Part shown: positions 20,950-30,224 of the stretch, piece by piece | Numbering within the stretch: the stretch's first letter is position 1 | How the letters are laid out: every line of letters begins with the position of its first letter | Source of the DNA: Sorex araneus | Lineage: Eukaryota; Chordata; Mammalia; Eulipotyphla; Soricidae | Assembly: GCF_027595985.1 (NCBI RefSeq) | Contig: NC_073304.1 | Coordinates: 47,533,137 to 47,597,136 of the forward strand | DNA length: 64,000 nucleotides | Direction: 5' to 3' | Notes under the pieces: model-generated | Database searches by the model: none | The model's input: only the letters and a program-made list of their open reading frames with translations | Told to the model about the DNA's origin: nothing | Translations under genes and position numbers: made by a program

Positions 20950-21076
20950 GTCACTGTCATCCTGTTGCTCATCGATTTGCTCAAACGGGAACCAGTAACA
21001 TCTCATTGTGAGACTTGTTACTGTTTTTGGCATATCAAATAAGCCACAGGTAGCTTGCCAGGCTTTGCTGTGTGGG
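20950..21076 (-). mobile_element. Composite RTE-tailed SINE, 5'-truncated, with TSD
   Basis: (CACTGT)n tail on the + strand, then the RTE 3' part (cccgttgctcatcgatttgc-like, here with ctgttgc) and RTE 5' part (ttttggcatatcaaataagc, gtagcttgccaggc), then stops. The tRNA head is lost. TSD tgagacagaaat at 20938-20949 and 21077-21088. Confidence 0.9.
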
Positions 21077-21105
21077 TGAGACAGAAATATTAAATTGAAT
21101 TTGAG

Positions 21106-21147
<42 letters not shown>
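21106..21147. repeat. (GA)n microsatellite
   Basis: About 20 GA units next to the composite SINE. Confidence 0.95.
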
Positions 21148-21149
<2 letters not shown>

Positions 21150-21595
21150 AATGAGAATAAGGTTCCCGAGAACATTATTCCCTCCTGAATAAACGTCTGA
21201 ATAAAAGACTGAACCAAAGTCATTTGGGAGTCAGAGGATCTTACCGTGGGCCCCACCCTGATTCTGTCTTGTTCCAGCCCAAAGTTTCTTTTTAACCATT
21301 GAAACAAGGCACTAGCCTGAACAAGAATGGGGCCTCAGCCATGCATCACATCCATGTCTGCACTTTTGTGCCTTCCTCCTCTTTGGGTTTAAATATGTCG
21401 ACTAGGACATTGCTTCTGCATAAACCACCTCCTACTCGCCCTGCACACATTCCTATTACAGAGAACCTCCAAGTGGGTTAACACAGGTGATAAAATATTT
21501 GCTAAGACTTATTAGAAATGTTTCTGGAATAATCATCTTAATATGTCCAACCCCTGAGGCAGGACCTGCATCAACATGTGGATCTCTGCAAACAT
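21148..21595. other. Nothing recognised
   Basis: Unassigned spacer; no gene signature. Confidence 0.45.
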
Positions 21596-21596
21596 T

Positions 21597-21780
21597 TTTT
21601 CTTTGTTGGATGAACAAATAGGCGAATGGATACATTTTAGAGAAGTGTATTCATTAATGTTGCAGTTATCTACTGGGTGTCGATTAAGTCCCAGGCCTCA
21701 TTCTCAAGTTTGTGAGGGAGCAGTGAACAAAATAGACCAATCTCCTTGCCTGTGAAGCTTACCTGCATGTAATGACTTAA
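21597..21780 (+). repeat. L2-like ancient LINE fragment(s)
   Basis: actgggtgtcgattaagtcc caggcc, then gggagcagtgaacaaaatag accaatctccttgcc. This is the known layout of the mammalian L2 3' end (tgtgccaggcac...cagtgaacaaaacagac...tccctgcc). ttggatgaacaaata upstream fits its neighbour part. Confidence 0.55.
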
Positions 21781-22140
21781 AAACCATCCTGAATATGCTA
21801 GATTGTGCTGTGGTGTATGTGTCTCCATAATTTTCTGGGGGAAGCACTGAGGGAAGGGGAAATAATGGAAATTGATGTAAAAGTATGCATGATTTTAGAA
21901 AAGGTAACAATAGTCCATCCAAAGCAACAGAAGATGGAATGTCATATAATATAGACTCAACCTGATTTATACTCTGCTAATAGATTAGATGAATTTGTAG
22001 AGTCTTCAGAGCACCCCCAAGTCAGCATTCTGGGGCCTGGAAGACAGGATTTGCAGCAGGAAGCCAATGTCTAACTAAACCGTTCCTCTTCTGTTTATCC
22101 ATTCAGAGAACTCACTACCAGTTTACATTGCACATACTAA
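21781..22140. other. Nothing recognised
   Basis: Unassigned spacer; no gene signature. Confidence 0.45.
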
Positions 22141-22562
22141 CACTTTAAAAATTAAAAAAAAAATAGAGGAGCAAACATGATAAACTCTCAATATCTGTAT
22201 TGCAAACCATAATGCCCAAAAGGTAAGAGAGAGAAAGAGAGAGAGAGAGAGAAAGAGAGAGAGACAGACAGACAGACACAGACAGGAACAGAGACAGACA
22301 AAGACAGAGACAGAGACAGAGACAGAGACAGAGACAGAGACAGAGAAGGAAAGTAGCTGCCATAGAGGCAAGCTGGGGGATTCGGGGGTAGTGGGAGGGA
22401 AACTGAGTTCATTGATGGTGGGAAATGGACACTGGTGGAGGGATGGATGTTGGATCATGTTGGGTATTGGGTGTGACTAAAACCTGACCAGGAACAGCTC
22501 TGTAACTGAGATTCTCATGGTGATGCAATAAAATTTTTTTTTAATAAAAATAAAAATAAAAA
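22141..22562 (+). mobile_element. L1 3' UTR copy with expanded GA/GACAGA tract
   Basis: ttgcaaaccataatgcccaa aagg, purine tract, tagctgccatagaggcaagc, G-rich part, actggtggagggatggatgt, gtgatgcaataaaatt and poly(A). 5'-truncated; same family as 16286-17020. Confidence 0.88.
22223..22348. repeat. GA / (GACAGA)n microsatellite in L1 3' UTR
   Basis: GA repeats, then GACA units, then a (GACAGA)n run. It sits where the L1 3' UTR normally carries a short AAA(GA)n. Confidence 0.95.
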
Positions 22563-23215
22563 AATAAACAAAATTAAAACAAGTCATATAAATTAGTGAA
22601 GGACTTGCTCTTTCCTCATTAAAAATAAGAGGAAATCTAATTATAAGTAGCAGGAAAAATTCTTTGAAGCTGGAGTGTTTAGATTCTTCAGTATCACTTC
22701 AGGATACTGCAGTGATAGATGTGCCAGTGGTGGTGATAGTCATACCTACCTTATTCAGCAATCACAGGAAAAATATATTTGAATTCAAATTGTATTCCAA
22801 ATATTCAGAATAAATAAATACCCTAGTTACTGGTCACTATAAGAAATATATTCAGTTGCCCACACAGATAAAAACATAATATGCCCTAAAAAAATCACTT
22901 TATTTAGTCTTGCTCCTTTTCAACCCTCCCTCAAGGAAGGTAGGATACAGAAGAAGAATTTTTTAAAGTAAAAGCCCACAGGGCAAACAGAACAAATTGC
23001 AGCCTGGACAGGTGCCACACGAAACTCAACATCTATCCAAAACTAGGGCCAATTCCAAATATTGTCCTTGGAGATTGAAGTGCTGGGATACAAAAATAAA
23101 TGTGATATTTTATCAATTTTTAATTATTATCTCAATTTTGTGAGGCAGAATATTAATAGTCCACTATTGGAAGTTTGATACTATTGATGTCAAACATAAA
23201 TTCTCAGCAGTGGTG
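22563..23215. other. No gene or repeat recognised
   Basis: Unassigned AT-rich spacer. Confidence 0.45.
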
Positions 23216-23790
23216 ACTTTTAACTCCTGAGCTCCTGAGGCCGTTGTTCATGCACATTGAGGACACCAGCAGGGAACTTGCAGGCTGCAAACTGAGGTGG
23301 GGAGAGCTACAAGAGGGTAGTAGTGGTGGTGTCACCGGGAGAGGCGGCTGCACCCTGTGGTCTAAGAGCTCATCTCTCAAGAAAGAGAAAGACACAGAGA
23401 GTTCACTCTGGAAAGGCAGTGCAGGACAGATTTTATTAAAGAAAAGAAAGGAGAGAAAAACAGAGATTTTAGGATATATTCACAGCAGGCTCGAGTGAGA
23501 AGGGGACAGCCCGGCCAAAGGCTGCGGTGGGGTTTTATTTGACCATTTTCTTTTGCTTCCAGTTTGGGATGTTCCCATCAGTTCCCCGATGTTGTATTAT
23601 TTCCAAGGTGGGAGAGTCTTGGAGCCAGGCAGTTTTCCTTCCTGGAAGAATCATGGATCTTGGCGTTGTCAGAATTTCAAGACTCCCCCATTCTCAAGTA
23701 TTTTGCTTTAAGGCTGTTTCCTGCCTGTGTCCACCCGGACCACCTCTCTGATTACCTCAGTCTCTACCACCTGCCCCTGCAGGACCCTGT
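23216..23790 (-). mobile_element. LTR-like repeat, antisense (tentative)
   Basis: GC-rich left part, then ggcagtgcaggacagatttt attaaag (complement carries AATAAAA as poly(A) signal), then a long less GC-rich part. The layout fits an antisense U5-R-U3. No TSD or second copy found in the window, so tentative. Confidence 0.4.
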
Positions 23791-23794
23791 AGCT

Positions 23795-23865
23795 AATAAT
23801 GGAAGCAGTTGTAATAACAATGGCAATAAAAGTGGTAGTAATAATACTAGTAGTAATAGTGTTTG
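23795..23865. repeat. Imperfect (TAA/GTAATA)n repeat
   Basis: taataatggaagcagttgta ataac ... gtagtaataatactagtagt: degenerate trinucleotide tract. Confidence 0.75.
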
Positions 23866-24365
23866 ATAACTCTACCACTGTAGGGAATTACTGATCTTGA
23901 TGCTTATCAGCAAATTTGTAAAACTCTCCTTCTCTCTAATTGTAACCAGCTAAAGAATCAGTTTCTTTCCATTCTTACTCTTTCACATTGAAGTCTGACA
24001 TTTCAGTTAGGATGGATTTTCCTTAAAGCAAACCATTTGCCAGAAATGATGCTTCAATATTTTCAGAAGCAAATAATATTGCTGGGTTAGTGAATATTTT
24101 AAAAATCCATTTCTTTCTTTGGAGAGGGCAGACAGGTTTTTAATAGTTTATCATCTGAAAAAAAAAGTGTCCTTAAATTTCTCTTCTGAAAAATATGGTA
24201 ATAGATCAATTCAATTGTGTCTGATTCAAATAATCTTTGGATTGCCATGCATATCTCTAAGAATTGCAGCTCCATAACTTCTGCATGGAGACTGTATTGA
24301 CATATGAAGGATCTTTGTAACAGGTATCACATTAAAGATATTCCATCCCTTAAAAGCTTAACTGT
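23866..24365. other. Nothing recognised
   Basis: Unassigned spacer. Confidence 0.45.
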
Positions 24366-24495
24366 TTGGCTGGAATGATAGCACGGCAGACCTGGGTGCT
24401 TGCCTTCCACACAGGTCTCCTGGTTTGATCCTCAGCACCCTATTTAGTTCTCCGATCCAATTACCTGCTGGGTGTGGTAACAAAACACAAAAGTA
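24366..24495 (+). repeat. Older-subtype SINE, shortened
   Basis: ggctggaatgatagcacggc, tggtttgatcctcagcaccc, gctgggtgtggtaacaaaac. Confidence 0.75.
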
Positions 24496-25080
24496 AAGTA
24501 TGGCCAGTTTAGTGTCCTCTTCAGTATAGTCCTGGGAGTTGGCCACTTTTTCTGCAAGCTGTTGTTGATTTTGGGTGTGACTGGTCTACTTTTCAACCCA
24601 CCCCACCACTGCCTCAATTTCCGAAATTTTATTCTGCTTTATATTCCTTTGCGATGTGCTAATTTTGCATTTTCTGTCAATCCCTTGGATACACTCCATG
24701 TGGACTACTTGGTGAATGAATGTGGACTGTTATTTTTTTTCTGAAATTTGATTCTGCTTTATTATGATTGCCAAGAGAGGTTTGGATCTCACATTACTAA
24801 AATCACAGCAAATATGACTGTGTACATATTTATGTAATGATAACTTATGAATTGAAGTATCAGTGATGGTGTGACAACCACAGTCTTCAGAAGAGCAATA
24901 GGTATCTTAGAGTAAAATAAATAGCAAGTTCAAATAAAATTCTTTATGCGTAACCTCACCAGGACTTAATGCCTCACTTAATACCTTAATATTGTAGTTC
25001 TAGCCTCTCCCAATATAGGGTTTCCAGATCAGAACTGGAGAGGTAATCACATGATTAAAAACTCCCTTTCTTCTCCCTAA
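24496..25080. other. Nothing recognised
   Basis: Unassigned spacer. Confidence 0.45.
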
Positions 25081-25265
25081 GGGAAGGTGTCTTGGCCTGA
25101 AATAATCTTTCTATTCTTGTCCCACCCTCTTTTCTGACTATAAAAATCTTCCACGTTGTCCTTTCACAAACTCTTTATAGGGTCTTTCTACTTGCTAGAT
25201 GAGATGCTGCCTAATTATTCCATAAAGCCAGTTACACGTATCGCAGTGGTTTGATTTTTAAGAGT
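25081..25265 (+). mobile_element. ERV1-type LTR fragment (R/U5 region)
   Basis: gactataaaaatcttccacg, ctttctacttgctagatgag atgctgcctaattattcc, cataaagccagtta. The order TATA-like, gctagatg, gctgcc, (A)ATAAAgcca matches the R/U5 of several mammalian class I ERV LTRs, recalled from memory. Related pieces at 26745 and 35185. Confidence 0.45.
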
Positions 25266-25920
25266 GAATAAGAAGAAGCAAACTTTTTCCATCATTCTTC
25301 ATCCAATCTACCTGAATGCAAGGGATATAAGAACTGCCTTCACATGCATGGTTTAGTTAAAAGTCTTGACATGCCTTTATTTTGATGGGAACTAAAAACT
25401 GTTCAATGTTTAAAATAATGTTTGAATAAATGCAAGTCTCTATATGACCTTTGTTAACATTTCTCATACAGAATCAAAGTTCACCAGACTAATATGCTTA
25501 ATTCTACTAGCGGGTGTTTGTAGGAGAAAAAAGGCTGCCACGCTTTAAAAAATGGCTCTGTCATGAGGAGTATTTCATATTAGGGGTTCTTAAAAGTGGA
25601 GGGAGATTACCCCTTTATAAGAGAAATTTGCATGTGAAAGGGAATATCTCCCTTTGTAAGGGTGCCTTCCTCATAGTATAAGGAGACCCTGATCACTCAT
25701 TCTTTCTGGGAGAATTGTCTCTATAACTCTTAGTGATAAGGAAAGCAGCAGTTTAGGTCTGCTTCAGTAGAACCTTTGTTTATCTGCCTTTCTTGATCTT
25801 CTCCCTAATTGATCTCCCTCAAGCTACCCCAATACCCTTTGTATTTAGCGGAATTCATTTAAGGAGATGACTTAGTCATTTTGGTGAGTTACCCAGTTTT
25901 ACAGAGTCTCTCTATTGCAT
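25266..25920. other. Nothing recognised
   Basis: Contains a near-repeat tctccctttgtaagggtgcc after attacccctttataagag; no gene. Confidence 0.4.
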
Positions 25921-25923
25921 ATG

Positions 25924-26160
25924 CATCACTGTATCACTGTCATCCCCATCCCCTTGTTCATCTATTTGCTCTAGCAGACACCAGTAACATCTCCCTTCAT
26001 CCCAGCCTGAGATTTTAGCAGCCTCTTCTTACTTGTTTTTCCCAAAGATTGGAGGCTCTTTCAGGGTCAGAGGAATGAGACATGTTATTGCTACTGTATT
26101 TAGCATATTGAATATGACACAGGGAGTTTGCCAGGCTCTTCCTGTGTGGGCTGGCAAGAG
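25924..26160 (-). mobile_element. Short internally deleted RTE derivative, older copy
   Basis: On the + strand: RTE tail complement (catcactgtatcactgtcat ... cagtaacatctcccttcatc), an intermediate block, then RTE 5'-region complement (ggctctttcagggtcagagg, aatgagacatgttattgcta, tttagcatattgaatatgac). No tRNA head. It keeps ~60 bases around the joint that composite SINEs lack. Confidence 0.75.
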
Positions 26161-26164
26161 TATA

Positions 26165-26545
26165 TTTAAATTTTAAAGAACAGTGCCAAACTGCCTTCCA
26201 AAATGACCACCGCTGTCAGCTGCAGGAGTTGAGAGTTCTGGCGGCTGAGACCCTCAGCGACCCTCAGCACTGGAAGTCATCTGGACCAAGCCCACAGGCA
26301 TGAGACCATACTTCACTGTTTCACTGTGCGTTTCTCTGATGAAAAACAATGGAAGCAAACACCTTTTCATCTGCTTATCTGCCATCTCTAGGGAAGAATA
26401 TGGGAAGATCTCTTGCATCTGTTTTTCAATCATTTCTCTTAAGGCTGAGTTTTGCAAGTTCTCCACAGAGTTTTGAATAACTATCCTTTATTAGATTCAC
26501 CTTCTGAAAATTTTTTTTCTGGTGTGTTTGACGTTTCATTCTCAT
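26165..26545 (-). mobile_element. Ancient L1 fragment (ORF2 C-terminal region)
   Basis: tgccaaactgccttccaaaa, gcgtttctctgatgaaaaac, ccttttcatctgcttatctg ccatc, tcctttattagattcacc, gtttcattctcatga: the antisense L1 layout (ccaaactgttttccaaagtgg ... tcatgtgcttattggcc), diverged. Confidence 0.65.
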
Positions 26546-26640
26546 GATACTAAAGTGAGCTGTTATGTGAGGTACTTGTTGCTACGTGATCATTTTAGTT
26601 TTCTGTGACAATGAATGGCGACCTAAGGAATATGTAAGAT

Positions 26641-26710
26641 ATGCATAGGGGAGGAAAGAAGCGGAAGGAGGGAAAGAAAAAAGAATGGAAGGAAGGGAGG
26701 GAGGGTGGAG
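26641..26710. repeat. Purine-rich (GGAA/AAAG) tract
   Basis: Low-complexity A/G run. The lysine/glutamate frame across it is an artefact. Confidence 0.85.
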
Positions 26711-26739
26711 AGAATAAGGAAGGAAATTGTCATTTTGTT

Positions 26740-26800
26740 CTTGCCAGAAGGAATGCTTCCCTATTCTTCAATTATTTAATAAAGCCAATTAGAAATTCAA
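26740..26800 (+). mobile_element. Possible ERV1-type LTR U5 fragment
   Basis: tattcttcaattatttaata aagccaattagaaa resembles the AATAAAGCCAATTAGA block of class I LTRs. Short, so tentative. Confidence 0.3.
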
Positions 26801-27297
26801 AATTGTCTCATGGACATATTATGATTATCCCCTTGAGGAAGTTAATAATTATTTTTCTTGTCACTTTAGATAATCAATTTTTTTACCAATCATGAAGAAG
26901 CTAGAGAGGAAGAGGACTCCCGCATTTCTGTGTGGGCAATTAATAGAAACTTGTCAGTACATAGCAATTATTTTGACGGGTTTCCTTATCAAACTTTTAC
27001 CTTCGTAGACTCAAAATCATAAGCATTGTCTTTTTCAAGCAGTCTTGAAATGTTTGCTATTTTGAAACCGGTTATCAGGAACAATGTGTTTGATTTCCAG
27101 AAGTACATCTCCTCTTCACATACTTTTTAGTCTTTATTGTGTTTGGATAAAAGATAACATCATGCATGCTATAGTTCAGAAATTATCCCTCTCTTTCTTT
27201 TCTTGTAACAGAAGCAGTAATGTTGATATTCTTCTTTCTGCTCATTTCTACAGATACTAGCAATTCATAAATAGAACACTAAAATTACTCATGTCCT
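26801..27297. other. Nothing recognised
   Basis: Unassigned sequence left of the RTE. Confidence 0.45.
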
Positions 27298-27309
27298 AAA
27301 GAAATTCAC

Positions 27310-27871
27310 TTGTATCACTTGTAGTCCCGTTGATCTTTGATGTGCTCAAGCGGGCGCCAGTAATGTCTCCATTTGTCCCTGTCACGAGCTAGTGCAGCCC
27401 AATGATATCTGCTTGCTCCAGGAACAGGAAGAGCCTCAAATCCTTCATTCAGGGATTTGACGAAGAAATCTGACCATCTAGTTGGTGGGCGGCCACGAGG
27501 TCTTCAGACGTCCTGTGGAATCCAGTCAGTAACAGCTCTAGTCCAGCGGTCGTCTATGAATCGCATTACATGACCGGCCCATCTGATTTTTGTGCCTTGG
27601 CAAATGAGACAACGTCCCTGATTCTTGACTGTCGAAGGAGGTCAGAACTCCGGATTCCTTCTCTCACTTGAGTGAGACATGATATTCCTAGCATAGCTCT
27701 TTTGATTCCTCTTTGGAATACCCTAATAGCATTCTCATCCTGTTTGCGTAGGGCCCAGGTCTCTGAGGCATATGTTAGTGCAGGAAGAATGATGGAATTG
27801 AAAAGATGTGCCCGGAGCCGGAGGTTCTTTGTTCTCTTAACACTTCTTCGACACTCTTGAATGCATTCCAC
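27310..27871 (-). pseudogene. RTE C-terminal region and 3' end
   Basis: Frame 27871-27566 carries the conserved post-RT stretch (LRLRAHLFNSIILPALTYAS, then ETWALRKQDENAIRVFQRGI) and ends by frameshift near 27570. The remaining ~250 bases code in another frame and end in the tail block that the SINEs share (complement of cccgttgatctttgatgtgc, 27338-27357). Confidence 0.82.
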
Positions 27872-28840
27872 GCTGCTCTCTTCCTCCTGTGCAGTTCTGG
27901 CACCAAGTCATTCCTCATGTTGATTTCTCGACCCAGGTACACATAGCTGCTGCATTTGGATATGTTTATTTCGTTGAGAGCAAATGGAGCTTCAGGGACC
28001 AGTTCGTTTTTCATGAACATAATCTTGTTGAGATTCAGCTGCAATCCGACCGTTCCACACTCGTGATCGAAGTCGGCCAGCATTTGTGCCGCTTGGTTAA
28101 TGTTTGGTGTTATGAGAACGATGTCATCAGCGAAGCAGAGGTGGTGTAATTGCCGACAGTCTATCTTCACTCCCATTCCTTCCCATTCCAGTCGTTGCAT
28201 GATGTTCTCAAGGGCAGCACTGAAGAGTTTCGGTGAAATGGTATCACCCTGCCACACCCCTCTCTTTACATCAATGATCACTTCCTTGTAGAATGGTGAG
28301 ATCCTGGTGGTGAATCCACAATACAGCTCAAGGAGGATTTTGATATACTGAGTTTGAATGCCCTGTTTGGCCAGGGCTTCGATGACCATCTCAGTCTCAA
28401 CAGAATCGAAGGCCTTCTTTATGTCGATGAACATTAGACAGAGCGGCATCTTGAACTCTCGCGAAACTTGAATGAGTTTGGTCACTGTGTGGATTTGGTC
28501 TATCATGCTGAATCCCTTTGGACCAGGCTTGCTCACACGGTTGTCCTTCGTCTAGTGTTCTGCCTATTCTATTCAGGATGACTTGAGTGAACAACATGTA
28601 GATGACAGACAGCAGGCAGATTGGGCGATAGTTGCCGATGTCGTGGATGTATCCCTTCTTGTACAACAGAACAGTCCTACTGGTTTTCCACTGAGATGGA
28701 ACGTTGCATTATTCAGACAGGTAGCATGTGAAGAGTAGAGCGAGTGTATTGATGAGTACTGGCGGCAGATTCTTCAGGTGTTCAGGTCTGACCTTGTCCG
28801 GACCAGGTGCTGTACGCATCTTTACCGATGAAATGGCTTG
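27840..28840 (-). pseudogene. RTE reverse transcriptase domain, frameshifted
   Basis: Copies element RNA into DNA at the nicked target. NYRPICLLSVIYMLFTQVIL (about 28640-28580) is in one frame. After a shift near 28525 the frame continues with IDQIHTV, FIDIKKAFDSVE (first catalytic Asp, residue 38 of the 28536 frame), GVWQGDTISPKLF and HLCFADDIVLI (FADD at 28123-28134). The metal-binding aspartates are kept. Position 95 is Trp where the family usually has Arg (RQGD motif), fitting C-to-T decay of a CGG codon. Defective through shifts near 28525 and 27840. Confidence 0.92.
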
Positions 28841-29429
28841 TCAGATTTCAGAAGGGAGAACGTTGGGAATGACATACTCATCCTGCAGAATTTGGTATGT
28901 GGGCAGGTGGACATGGCTGTCAAAGAGATCCAAGTAGAAGTCGTGAATAATCCTCTCCATTGCCTTTCTGGAAGATGTGATAGATCCATCGGGACGTTGG
29001 AGGGCAGTCATCTTGGTCTTGTAGTTGGCGAAGGACAGGCAAGCATTGAGAATACTTTTCCCAGTTTCTGCTGCACTGGCCAACACTGCTGCTCTTCTCT
29101 TTGAGGTCTTCCTTTATCGCATCTCTGCACAGCTTTGTGAGCTCGGACGTTAACTTGTGGTTGCCTGAGGCTCCTGATAAACCATGTTGACAAATGAGCT
29201 GGAGAGTTTCCGAAGACAAGAGTCTGTTTATGGCTTTCTCACTCTCGGCATTCTTTGCACAGACATGGAGATGCTGAACCAGTCGATTGTATTCCTTGTC
29301 GATACTGTCAACGACAGCATCTTCCCATGTTGTTACAGTAGTGCCAAAGAGCTTCCAGTTGGTGGTCATTCTGGGAGTTGCCTTCTTAGACTTAAGTTTT
29401 GTAGACTTTTTTCCCCGCTCTGTGAAGTA
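28841..29429 (-). pseudogene. RTE linker between endonuclease and reverse transcriptase, frameshifted
   Basis: Continues the endonuclease frame (LHVCAKNAESEKAINRLLSS) to about 29090, where homology jumps to another frame (29086-28841: AAETGKSILNACLSFANYKT, then QRPDGSITSSRKAMERIIHD). A one- or two-base indel near 29087-29110 explains this. In RTE elements this stretch leads into the RT fingers. Confidence 0.8.
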
Positions 29430-30224
29430 GAATTTTGCACGAAGGAGACGATGGTCCGATCCCATTTGGAATTTTGGGACAGCAACGACATCGGTCAGGC
29501 AAAACCTTTGATTGAATATGATGCGGTCAATTTCATTGTGGAACTGTCCACCTGGAGACTCCCATGTCCAGCGTTTAGATTCAGCCTTCTGGAACTGTGA
29601 GTTACCATGGATGGTCTTGGTCGACATGATGAATTCAGACAGTCTCTCACCTTGATCGTTCCATTCTAGGCCATGTGTCCGAATGTGGAGTTCTTCGGGC
29701 GACCTTCTCGGACCTATCTTGGCATTAAAATCACCAACAATGATCTTGTAGAAGGTGTGGTCTTCTTTATAGAACTTCTCCAGTTCCATGTAGAACCTCT
29801 CAATTTAGTCTTCATTGTAGTTGGAAGTTGGTATGTAGACGACGAAGATAGAAACTTCAGGCAGTGAGAAACATCTATTCAAGCATAATTGTCCAATTCG
29901 GGTTGTTAGGCATTCGAATGAATTGATACTCATGGCCAAGTTCGTGTTAACAAGGACACAGACGCCACCAACGCCTCTGTTGTAGCATGTTCCGAGGAAC
30001 AATTCTTCTCCAGTGTCGAAAATGGCGTGATGTGATTGATGTCTCCTCATTTCGGTCAGACCAATGATGTCGTACTTGATCTTCTGTGTTTGCACCATCA
30101 GGTCCTCGATGGATGCTTCTGATGCCAGTGTCCATGCATTGAAAGTACAGACAATCATTTTAGTCTTTCGTCGTTTTGGCAGTCTAGTTTGTCCCCGAGA
30201 TTTTTTCAGCCTCTCCTTGCTCAT
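29430..30224 (-). pseudogene. RTE endonuclease domain (AP endonuclease type), broken
   Basis: Apurinic-type endonuclease that nicks target DNA for target-primed reverse transcription. A 139-codon frame starts at 30224 (KR-rich start, CTFNAWTL with the catalytic-type Asn at residue 29, LTEMRR with Glu at 58, VVYIPTSNYN near the end). TAA at 29805-29807 stops it. The same frame resumes from 29804, with an ATG at 29789, and holds GDFNAKIG (Asp20, Asn22 of that frame) and SDHRLL (111-115). All classical catalytic motifs survive; the only lesion in this domain is the in-frame stop. ATG at 30224 is chosen as the first start ahead of homology; the true start may lie upstream. Confidence 0.88.

Noticed and set aside
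23564..23866. 100-codon frame ending in an Asn/Ser-rich run
   Set aside because: The end is a (TAA)n-type microsatellite and the start lies in LTR-like sequence.
28123..30224. Nematode contamination as source of the RTE
   Set aside because: A shrew SINE with perfect TSD sits inside it, shrew repeats flank it on both sides, and derivatives are spread over the window.
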